NCBI GenBank assembly: GCA_963662175.1
Contig: OY759218.1
Span: 52,211,427-52,275,426, forward strand
Direction: 5' to 3'
Source: Aradus depressus
Taxonomy: Eukaryota > Arthropoda > Insecta > Hemiptera > Aradidae
Length of the DNA: 64,000 nucleotides
The notes below the pieces were generated by a model. The model ran no database searches. It saw nothing but the letters and a program-made list of their open reading frames with translations, and had not been told where the DNA came from. The translations under genes were made by a program, and so were the position numbers. This document shows, one piece after another, positions 29,750 through 43,264 of this stretch. Within the stretch, counting starts at the first letter, position 1, and every line of letters begins with the position of its first letter.

Positions 29750-32700
29750 ACGTTATAATTAAAAAATATATTTATGTAGAAAAAAAAGTATTATTGTTCT
29801 GTTTTGATACGAGCGAGCGAGTTTCCTCTCATTCGATGTATCTGTGCGTAGTTTTATAACTCGAGATAGGCTGAACCGATGTGGACATTTAAGTTATCAA
29901 TTGGTCGAGATCTGTGTGTAATAATGAAATATGCTGACGCCCTTGGGGATAATCAGTATTCGGTGCGCCTGAAAGAACATAACATTTTCAAAACTTTGTT
30001 GAAGAATTAGCTTAGTTTTGATTATGCAGTCCACTCTGCCTTACCTGTAATCAAATGTACTGCTCTCCTGATTCAACTGCTCAGTTGACCTAATGAATCA
30101 TTTTTATTCCGAAAAGAAATAGATTATTTTGTGCTTTAGAAATGTGGAGTAGTAAATAAAAAAAAAAGAGGCAATTAAAGATATATAAAAAATTCTTCCC
30201 GGATAGTTTCTAAAGATTTCTCGAACGTTTAATGAGAATTAGTTGAATAGTGCTCGAAGCCCACATCGTGTGAATTCAGGGTAGAATGCAGTTAGAAATA
30301 ACTCAAAAAGCTCGTCCTTTAGAAAAAAATACTTCTTGATGTGAAAATTGCACATAGAATCATTTTCTAGAAGAAAATATAGAGGTTATATCTATAACCA
30401 TCCAAGTTGGATTAAGGGCTATACGACATCCGTAAATGTTCTGGCGCCTCCACGAAAAAGGACGGGAAACTTTTTTTTTAGGGGGGTATAAACGGGGAAA
30501 TGTGAAATTTAAAAAACATGAATCTTTCCCAAACATTTTAAATGCTTCAAACTGAATATACTTTTATTAACTTCTCTCAAGCAAATCAGCCACGTTACTT
30601 CCGCAAATTTATATTTCTAAGCAAGTAACTGAAAAACGTCGCTTTTTTACCCCAAAACATACGAAGTTTCATTCAAACCCATCTTGCTCACTTGGCTTAT
30701 TCAGCAGTTATTCAAAACTAGGGTTCAGAAAGTTCACTCAAAAAGGGTGGTGTAGATAATATGAAACTTTGTGTTCGTGTAGCTCTTCTTTCCTTCGGCT
30801 GATCTCGATGAAAATCAATAGGTGTCACTTTTATTCTGTCCTGGATCCATATATACAATTGTGTATCGATACATACATACATTCTATCAGGGGTTATCGT
30901 GCCCACAAAGACATTCTATTTTGTTTCTTTATTTTTGGATATAGGGAGTCGGAAAACATGAAATTCTGGGGAATACTCGACAGAGAATTTCTGGCCGAAT
31001 ACAAAACTTCCCTCATACTAAGTTTAGCTAGGGGAGTAAAACCGTTTTCACGACCTCACTATTCTACCAATTTCACAATATGTATAATGTTTTTTAAAAG
31101 TATAAGAAAAAAGGAGCAAAAAATAAAAAATATACAAATAATAAATTTTTGCAAGTTTATATTTTGTTTCAGTGTTTTAATTTTAATACGATTTCATTAA
31201 CTGAACTTCAATTTATCGTGATACATATCATCTTCAAATTAAAGAAAAAAATACACTGAGTCACAGCACTTAACATTCTTTATTTATATCTAGAGATTAT
31301 CAACAAATATTTACAAAATAAAATGAAAAAACTGTAAAATGGCAATACAAACTAATTACATTATCTGTTGGGGATGGATAATTTAAATTTCATCAGAAAT
31401 TGTTACAATTAGCTGTTAAAAAAATAAAAATAAAGATCTACGAAAATGACACAAATTCGTACACATAAAAATGTTCATGTTGAAAAACATGTTTTACTTT
31501 ATGAAATGACAATACATGAAATAATAACTTCATCTTAATGCATGAAAACGTTCAAGTATTCTTGAAAAAATCTGAAGAATACTTTATAAAGACTTGTCAG
31601 GTCATAAAATATTATTATAATTAACTGACTAATTATGAACATAATGTTTGAAACCTCATATGTCAAACCTAGACGCATTATACATGTGTACTTGCCTAAA
31701 TATAGGGTTTATTATGGTTCTTAAAAAAAATATGATCACATTTTCATCTTTTATTAATTACAAATCTGATATATTAATTGGAAATAAGAGTAACAGCTGT
31801 TGTAAAATGAACTACCCATTCTGCGAGTTTCCACTATTTTTGAGTGCCTCAACAATATTAACGTGATATTTTGCGCTGTATCCCCAACTGAAATCAGTAT
31901 TGTTACACCACCTCATGTTGGAGATATTCTGATTCGTTAACCCTTTAGTCTTATTGCCTTCAAATGCTCTGGTAATAGTAATATATGTGAAACAATGATG
32001 AACATGATATTCTTGGGAAAAAATGTAGCTGCACTTTTAGTGAAAAATGCGGTAGAGTCACATTCATGCCATAAAAGTCTCACTAAGGTTGGTTGTGAGT
32101 TTCTTCACTGGATAATGCCATACAAAAGTATGTACTCCACATTTGCAATTGGTTTTTTTATGTACCATGTTCGGAGTAAAAAAAAGTCAATTCAGGCTCT
32201 CAAAATCAGCCAGGTAAAACACAATTTCTTTTTGAGTTAGAACTCCGAAGAGAACAGGTACAAATACATTTTATTTCATAACACAAGCTTTGAAACGCGG
32301 TAGGTCAAGTTAAAAATATCGTTTAATAAGATACGCAAATAGTTGCATAATTCATAATTGATTTTACTAATATAACCTAACAAACTAGAAATCTGTGTGA
32401 TAAATTCAGTTAATTCCATAAACAAAGACATTTTTATAATATAAACACATGAGGTTACAGAAATTTCAATAACATATCGAGGATCAAAAAGCAGGACCTC
32501 GTTAACTAACAATTCATAATTGATTTTTCTAATTATAATCTTGATAAAACTAGAAAAATGTGTAATACAATTCTACAAACGAAGAAATATTTAAAATATA
32601 AAAACTGGAGGCGAACAGAAATTTCAGTAATATATCGAAGATCAAAACGCAGGACCTCGTTAACTAACAATTTGTCTGAAAAATGTACTTTTATTTATTT

Positions 32701-33600
32701 TACATTAGAATAGGCTTCTCCATCAATCGGAAAAAAAAAAAAACTAATTCTAAATGGTGCTGCTTCCTTTTGGGGGAAAAAACAGTAACTAAAAACGGGC
32801 AAAATTTGTAACAGTAAAAATTACAATTTTTAGAATATACAACACTTAGAACTTTTTTGATTAAAAATCCTATTTTGATTTTATTCAAATCAAATGAAGT
32901 TAATGTTTGTAATTGTATTGTAAGTATTAATATTGCTATTATTTTTTTCTCATTATCAATGACCATATATAGATTGGTCATTACTGTAAAAAGTGCCTAA
33001 TGTTGGTTACGAGCTCCTGCATTTTATCCCTCCATTTCTAATTTCAGCACAAAGAAATACAAGAAAACACATTACTGTCTTGAAAAAAAAATACATTTTA
33101 ACATGAATTAGTTTTTTTTTAAACTAACAAAATTATTATAACTACATTCTATTATTGAGTGGAACGTCTACCCTTTTCAGTGGAATTTTATGAAATTAAA
33201 CAGTTGATGAATTTTCGAAGTATCTTTATTCACTAATTTGCATAGTGATCTATATTATGGCAGCACCTGTCTTCACCAGATGTGTTACGTTTCGGGGTAT
33301 CTCTTCCGAGAGTCCCATATTTTCAAATAAAAGACGAAAACGTGAATAAACTGAATGATACCGTAAAAATTTCAGTTCAAAAAAATGGATTAATACAAAT
33401 ATAAAAAAAAAAATTATTCATCAGTTTTTTTTCGTTCCCAATACCGATCTCGACGAGACGATTGGACTATACATAAAACGCTAATTTTGTAAGGAAAAGA
33501 AATAAGAGAAACTTAAAAAAAAATATGTATAAGGCCAGTATCACGTTACAAAATTATCTATCAAACAATAATAACAATGTGTTGAGGTTAAATTCCTTCT
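29750..33600. other. Intergenic DNA with repeat fragments, no supported gene
   Basis: 30770-31040 is a fragment of the family described at 43265; the open frame at 30769-31200 is largely this repeat. The remainder is AT-rich without recognisable coding sequence. Confidence 0.5.
32349..32672. repeat. Direct tandem duplication, unit about 165 bp
   Basis: AATTCATAATTGATTTT through AGGACCTCGTTAACTAAC occurs twice (about 32349-32510 and 32511-32672) with moderate divergence. Confidence 0.75.
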
Positions 33601-33601
33601 T

Positions 33602-34438
33602 ATGGAATTTATCGGACAGATGTCCCAAATGTGTACCTTTAGCCTCGATTTCATTCCTAAAAGGAGGCGCATGAACATAGTATCAAGCGACTTCTTTCGG
33701 GAACGAAAAAGAAGGAACCTAATGTTTCGGATCTTTAATAATGCACAAAATGCATTGCAGCTTTCAGAAATGAGTAATTCTGAATATAAATATTTAGAAA
33801 TAAAAGACCAAGATTTCAATGGAGGAAAACTTTTTGGGGACCACAGAAACGGCGTTACCCAGAATTTTAGGTTGAAGTTCATAGCAAGAAAACTACTAGA
33901 AGCCGAAACTGTAAATAACTTGTTAGAATCTGATTGTTGTCAATCAAAGTCTGAACTAATCAGAAGAAGAAAATGGCAGTGGCTAAACTTGAATATAAAG
34001 AAATCTTCAGTGAATCTTTGTAATCAACTAAGTTCTCGCTCTCCCTCGAAATCCTTCCCTCTCAGAAGGATTTTATGTAGACACTTATCATCTTCCGAAT
34101 GCATATACTTCATATCGATATATTCATTCTATGAGAGGGGAGGGGGGGAGGGACTTTGCCTCTCCCCCCCTTCTTACCTGTGGTATATTTGTTTGTCTAT
34201 CGAGAGTTATCGTATCCATAGACGCGATTGTAGTTTCATATACTATAGGTCCGCTCAGCTACTGGAATACACTGACAACCTTTCAATGATAAGGTCCTCC
34301 CTACCAGCCTTTTCAGCTGCATGCCGTAATACTGACAGAGAAGCCAAGAGAGTGAGTCACTTTATAAACGTATTCAAGTCGGATGTGTTGTGCACAGAGA
34401 GAATGTGCCCCCGGGCAATGCAAAATAAAATTAAATAG
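33602..34438 (+). CDS. Unsupported 278-codon open frame, doubtful gene
   Basis: A single uninterrupted frame unusually long for this AT-rich DNA. The first half is basic and hydrophilic (IPKRRRMNIVSSDFFRERKR, KWQWLNLNIKKSS). The stretch from about 34100 to 34220 overlaps a repeat-family fragment, and the end (LLEYTDNLSMIRSSLPAFSA) abuts LINE tail sequence. I recognise no domain. It may be fortuitous or transposon-derived. Confidence 0.25.
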   Translation: MEFIGQMSQMCTFSLDFIPKRRRMNIVSSDFFRERKRRNLMFRIFNNAQNALQLSEMSNSEYKYLEIKDQDFNGGKLFGDHRNGVTQNFRLKFIARKLLEAETVNNLLESDCCQSKSELIRRRKWQWLNLNIKKSSVNLCNQLSSRSPSKSFPLRRILCRHLSSSECIYFISIYSFYERGGGEGLCLSPPSYLWYICLSIESYRIHRRDCSFIYYRSAQLLEYTDNLSMIRSSLPAFSAACRNTDREAKRVSHFINVFKSDVLCTERMCPRAMQNKIK

Positions 34439-34439
34439 G

Positions 34440-35060
34440 GTGATTCAAGTTCGAGCTGAATGTTTTCTTACCTAGGATCCATTATTAACTCTGGTGTGGA
34501 TAAGAACCAAAGAGATCCGACGTAGGATACAGGCTGAGAACAAGATTTACTAACTACGCCCTGAGAAAGATGATAGGAAACTCGCTGATCACCACAACCA
34601 AAAAGAATCATCAATTCAAAACTCTAATCACACCTGCCGTCACCAACTGGAACGAGAAGACGTCATAATGACTCTCATGTAGGTTAGACATTGAAAGGTC
34701 AATGCTCCCTCGGATCTTCGGGACAATAATGCACCAGGGGCTGTGGAGGTCGAGGGTCAACAGGGAGCTGTATGATCTACAACCTGATTGTATAGCCGAT
34801 ATAGTACAAAGAACTGAGTGGTACGGTCACATTAACGGGAGGCTGAAAACAGGCCACTGAAGGGGCAGACTGCGAGGAAGACCCAGTCAGAGGCCAGATA
34901 GATGAGGGCATGAAGCGAGCTGGGGTCCGCGAGACTTGTGGAGCTGGCCAAGGACCGCTTTGGAATGTAGCGCCAAAGAGGAAGTACAAGATCATACCTT
35001 GCCCTATTCTATGTATAGCTTGGGGAAGTAAAATACAATGAAAAATCGGCGGCAATATGT
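34440..35060 (+). pseudogene. LINE ORF2 C-terminal fragment
   Basis: Translated pieces RIFGTIMHQGLWRSRVNREL and DIVQRTEWYGHI, then a Gly/Arg-rich GRPSQR-type motif and PRDLWSWPRTALE, match the conserved tail after the RT domain of many insect LINEs (the KIFGP...GHV.RM...GRP..RW pattern). Frameshifts and stops are present. Confidence 0.72.
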
Positions 35061-36400
35061 GCATAGCTTCAATTCTGCGGACAAACTGTATTACTGCAAT
35101 AAATTGAACTCATTAATCAATTGATGAAATAATTTCGACCACAAACCTTTATCAAATCGTTTGTTTCTCGTAGCTATCAATATCATCTCTTAAAATGAGT
35201 TTCATTTTCATATTTAAAACAGCCCACCCATTTGATGCAATGTCTTTGCATTTCATATTTTTTCCGAAACACGGTTCAGCACAAATAGACTACAGGCACA
35301 CCGTAAATACTGCTTGATGGGAACCAATGTGACTTCACACTGAGAATTCTTCATTATATATTGTTATATATATATATATATATATCTTATTAAATTTTCT
35401 TAACCATTTCATCACATCAATAGGATAGTTTACACTTAAATGACACTCTTTCAAAAATTTCATTTTCTCGTATATTACAATAAAGTAATCAAAAAATAAA
35501 ATCAATATATTTTTGTTGTGTAATGGTCGGTTGAGACAAAAGACTCGAAAAAAATATGAAACCACTCATTTCAAATTTAACTTGCTCTTAGTTTTAATGA
35601 AGACGGTGAACTGTGATACAGATCTTAAAATTCCAGTAATAATAGCAATGTATTAATATTGATATTATATAAATTTATATACTACATAATTTCATCTTCC
35701 AAGACACTGACGCCCTGACTATTCATGGAATAATTTATCGAGTAATTACATTTTAATCACTATCACTTATTTGTACCCAGTATTCCATATTTCAATTTCA
35801 TTGTCACAATTAATTATAATTAGCTATTCCATGACTGTTACAAATTTTCCCATTTCATTGTTACAATTAATTATAATTAGCCATTTCATGAATGTCATAA
35901 ATGTTCAACTGTTTAAGGACTTGTAAAAAATAAACTACACATTTGTTCCTAATTTTCATTAATTTACATCTAATTGTAAAATTAATTTATAAGTAAAAGA
36001 GAGAATTATTGTCCTACAACAGACATTTCGACACTTCTTTTGACTGATCTTCAAGATCATCTGAGTTAGAGAAAAAAAATAAGAACACTGAAACTACCGC
36101 AATGCGTTAAGTAGTTAATTCAGATGTTGAAAACTTCATGAAATGAGATAGAAGCATCAGTTTTGTCTACTAACAATGCTATGAACTAAATCTAAAAGTA
36201 AATTCAACAATTTTTTTTTTAAATTTCTCAATGAATAGTTATGAGTAGTTCAAATTCATCGGATATTAATAATTTGAAATATCAACTTACAACAATATAA
36301 CTATGAGAAAAAGAAAAAAAAAGTAAAAAAAGATTTCTTGTTTTTCTTTTCAAACAAGATTAGTTTTCATTTTATACAAAAAAAAAAAATGTGCCCAATG
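35060..36400. other. Region downstream of the TGIF-like gene
   Basis: AT-rich, with (TA)n near 35360-35386 and a direct duplication of about 60 bp at 35795-35905 (TTTCATTGTCACAATTAATT and its copy). The 3' UTR of the TGIF-like gene should be at the right end. No gene seen. Confidence 0.45.
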
Positions 36401-39400
36401 CTAAACACTTGTTTCCATTTCTCTCTGACGAACAACCATGGCGGCTTCGACAAGAACGCGAAGACATTTGAAGGGATCTTCGTTAGGGATGTGTTCACTT
36501 ACCTCTTCAGACCAGGTTAGCTCTTTGTCCGACTGTCTGTCAGATGCGTTACTCAAAATGTCATCCATATCAATTCTGGAAAATAACATAAAAATAATTA
36601 AAAACTACTAGACAGGCATTCCTCAGTGAATGATTCTACATTTTCTTTTCTACTCTTTAACTTTTTAATACACTATTCCTAAAAAAATATATTTAAAAAA
36701 AGCAAACACAAAAACAACCAGCTGGAAAAGGAAGCAATTCATACGAGCCGTCTTTTGTCTACAACCCTCCAACCAATAAGCCAGGCTCCCATTAGTTAAC
36801 ATCTGACTTAATAGGACTTACTTATCCTTGGCGATTTTAATGTCCATTCCCCAAGATGGGGCTATGAGCGCAAAGACCCAGTTGATGCGATAGTGGAAAA
36901 ACTAACTGACGCAGCGAGCATTGAATTGCATCCGGACCTCGTTTTAGCACATTCATCTAAAAAATGCAGAACATTCTCTCGTCCCTGCCCCAGGTACAAA
37001 ATAATGTATAATATCTATTTAGAAACATATCGACAAAACAATTGATTTTATCCATTAATACTTTTACTAACTTTTTATGTACATTTAATGATTTTTCCTC
37101 CTGACGAGTCTAGTGACGAATCATGTAAATTTATTTATTGACTTATGACGCTCATTTTTAACAAGCAGATATGTGATGCATTTGTTATTTATGTTGTGGA
37201 GCTTGATGATGCAGAAAATACGAAACCGTTAGTGAAATAAAATATTTTTTATTCACCTTATAAAGAACCATCCTGTAACATCGCTATTGAAAATTGCTAT
37301 ATTCATTTTTTTTCGTTACATTCGCGAGGTTCCTATTTTCTGTTGCACAAAAGATATATTATAAATGTACATATTTACTTTCCATTTTATAGAAATGCCG
37401 AATTTATCCACTGCAACTTACACTTTGAAATCAGATTCAGAGGATCCCTTGTTGAAGTGTGAGATGTCCGGAGAGTGGTTCCAGAGAGCCTCCTCACTGC
37501 TGGAACTGTTGTTGTCCTGGAGTACGATGGAGGAAGGACTCACATGGTCCAGTCCTTCTGAGGTCCTCAGTGGAGACACGGTGGAAGACTTGCTCCTCTT
37601 TCCTCGGCGGGAGATGGTGAAGTGCTGAGGGTCCTGCCCGTCCTCACGGATCATTTGAGGTAAGATTCGTCGTCTTGCATTTATGAACCAGTTGCAAACC
37701 TAAAAAAAATACATAAGGGTCACTTGAGGAGAATATGATATAATATGATATGAGACGGGTGAAAAGAATCAAGATGAGATTTATCGGCAATTTACAAGAA
37801 TATAACATAGGTAGTTTTGCAGTTAAAACCATAACAATTGAAGACACATAATATGTGTCTTCATATTATGAAGTGCCTCTACTATTGAGGCTGCATTTCG
37901 AATACGTATCATTTTCCAATGGCGCTATCCTCACAGAAAAACCGAATTTTTAACCATAATAGAAATGTGTACCATACAAACTAATAAAAATATTAAGCCT
38001 CGATAGTTTTATTTTCTTAATTTGAAAGGGTATTTATAAACAATTAAAGTTAAGATAAAAGTATTAAATGTTTATTGTACTTGTTTGGGCCAATCATTAT
38101 TGAATTATGTGAAGCTTAGCTTGAGAGAGAGGACCGGGAGGGATTAGATTTTGTTTACAAAGTGGTATTAGAGACGAGATAGTGCCAGTCGTTATAGAAA
38201 GCTTTGAAATGAAAAATAATATTTTATTCTGGGACATCTAAGAGTAATAGCTCAGAAAATAAACAAAAGAATAATACTAATTTTCAAAAATAAGTTATAG
38301 GCAATTACTAAAGAACAATTAACCAACGAGAAAAAAATAAAATAATGAGCAAACAATTAAAAAATAAGAAATGTATGAAGAAAAAAAAAAAAAAAAAAAA
38401 CCGAAGTGAGAGGAAAAGAAAACACAAGTAGTACAAGAAAAATATTTTTGAAATAGAACTATCTTGTTTTCATACAAAGGAAGGTCCCGAAAAATGTTGC
38501 TAGTCTCGATATATCGGAGTAGTCCAAGCTCCCATGGCACAAAAAGGTACCCCACCGAACACCTCTAATTTGAAAGGTGAAAATTCTTGGAGTCGGGTTC
38601 ATGCCCACCAGTGACGAAAGAGCGCTCTGGTAGTAGACGATATGACCTCGTAATTAAAGCCCGGGTATGAGCCATGATAACTAAACAACTAACCAAGGCA
38701 CGTTCTAATAAATGTGTTAGTTGGAACTAAGATTAAATGATAATACCTGAAGAACAGTCAGATTGGCCTCTTGTGACAAAAAACACTTCTCCATATCATT
38801 TGGGTAGGCATTGTACCGATGGTCGAACAACCACTGCTTCAGAATCCTTACAGACTCGTTTGGAAGATTCCCTCTTCGTTTACGCACAATTCCACTGGAA
38901 TTTATTTTAACACTGGAAGAATTACTGTCGTAATCGGCATCCGAGGTTTCACTGCTTGAAAGTTCATAACAAGATTCTGTCTTCCAGCCTGGAAATGCAA
39001 AAAGGTATAAATAATTGACGAATAAAGAAAATGCATACAAATAAAGCTGAAAGTGTGTATAGGGCTGCCAGCAACTAAAAGTATCAAACAAACTGAGAAG
39101 TGATTGCTAAAAAAAATGAATATATTGATTGACAAAGTTAAGTAAAAGTGAGGGCACAAACTGAATTGTAAACAATGAAAATAAAAACTGTAAATACAAT
39201 GACAAAGCTCTCCTTATGATAGCTTGACATGTCGAGTAACATTACTACTGATTGATATATTGAATTATTGATTATTATTAACTAAGTATTATCTAACTAA
39301 AAGTCAGCAACATGTTTTTTTTTTAAACAAATGTTCCATTAGTAATATGGACACATAACATTTAAAACACAATTCAGTTCTGTCTGTATTCAATTAGGGT

Positions 39401-39963
39401 AATTTTTGTCCAGATGCAAAAAATAAACATTACCAATTAGCTGAATATTCATATTAATAATAAATATATAGTTATTATGTGCAGTCTTCCAAACTCGATT
39501 TGGAATTTCCCGCAGACACAGATACTCGACAAAGATAGACCAGCATTTTGGATACCAATCAGTCCGCAATTGGAATATTTTCCCTTAATCATATGTATTA
39601 ATAGCAAAAATCCCTGCCTACTATAAAGGAAAATAAAACTAAATTCTTATTAGTAGAATTTACAAAAATCAGCGATGCAAAGAGAAAAATAAGGAGAAAA
39701 TAACCGTTACCTAAATGAACAGCATTTCAAATGGATTTTTTTCTAAAAGTCAAAATATGCTTCAAGAGGTCTGAGGGTAGTGGAACATGGGAATATAAAA
39801 GTTACAATAACTAGGTAACAAATAAATAATGACACAATAACATAGGAAATGTCAATAATTTCATAAAACACAATAAAATGAAACTCAAATTGTTTTGAAA
39901 AAACTTACATTTAGACTTCAATGAACCATGTGACTTTGTAGCTGGATTGTCAGTTGCATACAT
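36401..39963 (-). CDS. achi: TGIF-family TALE homeobox transcription factor, four exons
   Basis: Exons in transcript order: 39909-39963, 38747-38988, 37422-37699, 36401-36575, with GT-AG junctions and matching phases, about 249 residues. The homeodomain spans about residues 54-115. It starts [19 protein letters not shown], has the three-residue TALE insertion in HRYNAYP, and is split at [13 protein letters not shown] by the second intron. WFIN with isoleucine in helix 3 is the TALE signature. [13 protein letters not shown] follows as in TGIF. The C-terminus includes [19 protein letters not shown]. These factors bind TGTCA-like sites and repress TGF-beta and retinoid targets; Drosophila achintya/vismay act in spermatogenesis. 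The frame is open upstream of the chosen ATG back to an acceptor, so the start could be earlier. A GTAAGT in the last exon could act as an alternative donor. Confidence 0.92.
36800..37015 (+). pseudogene. LINE endonuclease fragment
   Basis: [17 protein letters not shown] followed by [18 protein letters not shown] is the GDFNAH block of an APE-type LINE endonuclease. It lies in the last intron of the TGIF-like gene, on the opposite strand. Confidence 0.8.
38588..38680 (+). mobile_element. SINE 3' fragment
   Basis: GACGAAAGAGCGCTCTGGTA and ACCTCGTAATTAAAGCCCGG match the body of the tRNA-derived SINE. It lies in the TGIF-like gene just downstream of the homeobox exon. Confidence 0.8.
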
Positions 39964-40867
39964 AGCTTCAATCGTTACAGGTGATATATTGAGTGTACTG
40001 AAAATCATACACATAACAATTAATTTTCTTACAGAATAGCAATTACGAATATACAACAAATTAAGAGAAATTTAATACAGACAATTTAATGGTCAAAATG
40101 CATATTAAGGAAACTATCCAGGAGAAAAAGACAAAGGATAGCTTTTACTATCTTAAGTGAGCTATGTATTAATAGCAATATAATTCACGTCACTTTTTAA
40201 TAAGAATAAAGTTAAAACCATATGATTCTGAATTAAATACGAAAAATGAAACCTTAAGATAACCTCGGTCACTCGCTGGTTGACAAAGAAAAACTTCCAT
40301 TTCAAAATGATAAAACAATGACAGCTTTTCAAAAACGTTTAAGTAGAGTGTTTTTCTTAATGAATATATATTTTAAGTATTTTGAAATATAATAAAAACC
40401 ATACTGAAGTAGACGTTACATACCTATATTTAGACAGCTATAATCTACACCGGTCGTTTGTAACAAATGAAAATATCTTTTCCTCGGGTAAGCTGCGTAT
40501 CAGATGGAAAAATTGCATATAATAATATTGAGATAAACTCTTGGATTGAATACTTCCAAATAACAAAGGAAAACTACTACTCATTTAACTAATAATTTGT
40601 GAAATTAAACAAACACGTGCACGAACAGGCTAAAGCTGAAAGGCTAAATGAGCCAGTATTTTGAGTCGGTAAGGTTGGCCAACATAACATTTGTTTTTCA
40701 TTTACAAAAAAAACAGTATAAATTATAACAGCTATATTACGGGAAAATAAATATTGAAAACCGTAATCTTAGATGTTGAAGCAATTTTTCTTTACATATT
40801 TAAAACTTTGCGCTTCATAATCATTAAAAATAATTGAGAGGGAGGAAGGTTATGGCGCGTTGATCGT

Positions 40868-40875
40868 TATCGATA
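40868..40875. promoter_or_regulatory. DRE-like motif TATCGATA upstream of the TGIF-like gene
   Basis: A perfect DRE core 0.9 kb upstream of the first coding exon. DREF-type elements mark housekeeping and proliferation promoters in insects. Use here is inferred only from position. Confidence 0.3.
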
Positions 40876-40879
40876 AACA

Positions 40880-42611
40880 AAGTTTATTATCATTCGTTGA
40901 TTTTCAAATTCATTATTACTGTTTTACTCGGATTACATACGAAGGAAAAATAAAGCAGATAATAATTTTATAAGCTTCTTCGTAAATCGTGTGTAGAAAA
41001 AGATTTTCTGTTTCGAGAGTAATTTCAAATTTCTTGAATATAATACTTGTACTTTCAATTACATAAGTGTAATAATAGGAAGTTCCCCCAATAAAAATCT
41101 TCTTAATAAAATTGCTTCTAAGACAGAAAAGCTACTAGCCTAATATGAGTTTACAATAAAAGTATCGAGTTAAATACGACCTTACAACCAGTTGCGCATG
41201 TGTAGTTTCAACGCTCCTTACAAGATTTATATTCCAATAAATTTCTTTTATTTCGTGTGACATTGTAAGCATTAATATTTTCTATTTTGTTGCTTAACGG
41301 AGGAGCAAAAAACGATGAAATAACAATTTTGAAAAAAATAAATAATAAAAATTACATTTTAGCCATTTGGTCTGCTTGCCATGATAGGTAGGCAACCACC
41401 AACCTGTAGAAAAAAGAATCATAAATGTTTTCATCTATCTGTTTAATGAATCGAAATTATCATTTTTTAAATTAACTGTTGAAACTATAAATTAGGGACA
41501 TTCATTGGCGCTTGCTTGTTTCTAACGTCTGTTTATACTTCCCTAGTTTTACGTAATACTGGTGAAGGTTTGTATCGGTCTAAAATTAAGTTGTTTTCAT
41601 TGGGATTTTATTCCACCTCAATACTAATGAATATATTTGACAATTTGTTTTGATTTTTGGATTAAGAGGGGTCAAAAAATCCCAGTGAATAAGACTTTAA
41701 ATAACGATAAACTTTTTTTCATATTGTCTGGGACTTCCAATTAATATGTTACCATTGAATCGTATTGTTCATCAGTGAATCTTGGAACTTGCTCAAACCT
41801 GACACATGTGAACCCGGGGAAGGTAACATGTTTCTAGTTTAGCCGGTCTCGACATGTATTCCTCTTTCATTTGATCAGCAATTAACAAGTATTAGAATAG
41901 GCTTTTGAATTTGAATTTATTCACATTTTCCCTTAAAACTGGGGCTTTGGCTTTCATCCTGAACATTCGATCTGTAAGTTGAAGTCCTATGGATGTTTAT
42001 CTGATACTTAAAAACATGTTTATTGGAACGAGGGTATTTCGAAAAAAATGGATTACTATCCTTTTACCTTATGTTTTACACTTACGTATGAATTGAACAA
42101 TCATGGACTTTACAATAGCTTTTACTTTTTAGCAAATACATAATCTTTATCTGCTATCATCCCATTCGATTTTTTATAAAAATGAGTTTTCCTAATTGTC
42201 TCGTCGGAATACACTTGGAAAGTAATTTGACAACGTGATTTTTTTATTAGTTTCCGTCTCTTTTTTAATCAACTGTTGAAAAGTGCACCAAAATTGGTGT
42301 TTTTTTAAAATTAAACTTGTTTGTTTCTATGTTACGTCGTGAGCGCGTTCATTATTCTTTAAAAAAGTAACTTCAAATGGTTGGTTTCAGTACTTTGATG
42401 AGGCTTTTTATTATTGTCAAAGTAAATATATATATTTTTTATTGACCTTATGAACTGTGCAGATATTTACAAGCCCTAATGGTTCTATCTTTCAAGATTT
42501 TGATTTGACAGCTCTAATTTGTTTATGATTATTTCATGTAATGTGTGTACACATTGGTCATGAGTTAATTCAAAATAATTTAACTTTTTATACTTTTTTG
42601 GAACAATTTCA
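40880..42611. other. Intergenic DNA, no gene seen
   Basis: AT-rich sequence between the TGIF-like gene and the Helitron. No coding, RNA or terminal-repeat signal that I can support. Confidence 0.45.
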
Positions 42612-43137
42612 TCATATATATATAAAACTGAAAATGTCTGTGCGTTGTACCGCTATAACTCACGAACGGCTTGATGGATTTGATTAATTTTTTTTTTAAA
42701 TTTGTTCGTCATCGTCTGTGGAAGGTTATAGGCGTATTAGTACCTCAATATCTGGTCCATCCCAGCATCCACCCACGCAATCTTAGTAACTCAAAAACCA
42801 CTGCAATGATTAATGAGGAATCTTTTTGAATAGATAAGTTTTATCTACCGGAAGGTTAAGGTCTATTTTTTAATCAACCCTTGGTCCATCAGCATCCACT
42901 CACGCTATCTTTGTAACTCGAAAACCATTGCAACGATTAATGAGAAATCTTTTTGAATAAATTAGTTTTAGCTCCAAAGCTAGCGTTACTACAGTTGAAG
43001 GACTTATAAGCCTTATTCCATATGAATAATTGATAATTATAACATGATGAATGTACTGTCGAGGAACTGAATAGCCTTATAGGAGATATTGGGAGAAAAG
43101 TCAAAGTTCCCCGGGCAACGCCGGGTATTACTGCTAG
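42612..43137 (+). mobile_element. Short non-autonomous Helitron
   Basis: It begins TCATATATATATAAAACTG after an A and ends in CTAG before a T. About 9 bp before the end there is a GC hairpin (CCCGGGCAACGCCGGG). There are no terminal inverted repeats and no target duplication, as expected for Helitrons. Inside, about 120 bp around CAGCATCCACCCACGC is repeated once. No Rep/helicase ORF. Confidence 0.75.
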
Positions 43138-43264
43138 TAATAAGATAAAAAAAAGTCTTCTGTGTATCTCCGGAATGTTCTTACCCTAAACAAATTAATC
43201 AATTAACATTTCGCTACCCCTCCAAAACTGGTTTACCGTTGGCGATAATAATCGCTAGTTGACT

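Noticed and set aside
30769..31200. 143-codon plus-strand ORF
   Set aside because: Mostly covered by a dispersed repeat family; the rest is low-complexity.
37418..37628. Plus-strand 87-codon ORF opposite the homeobox gene
   Set aside because: Antisense shadow of the TGIF-like third exon, which has splice sites and a homeodomain continuation.
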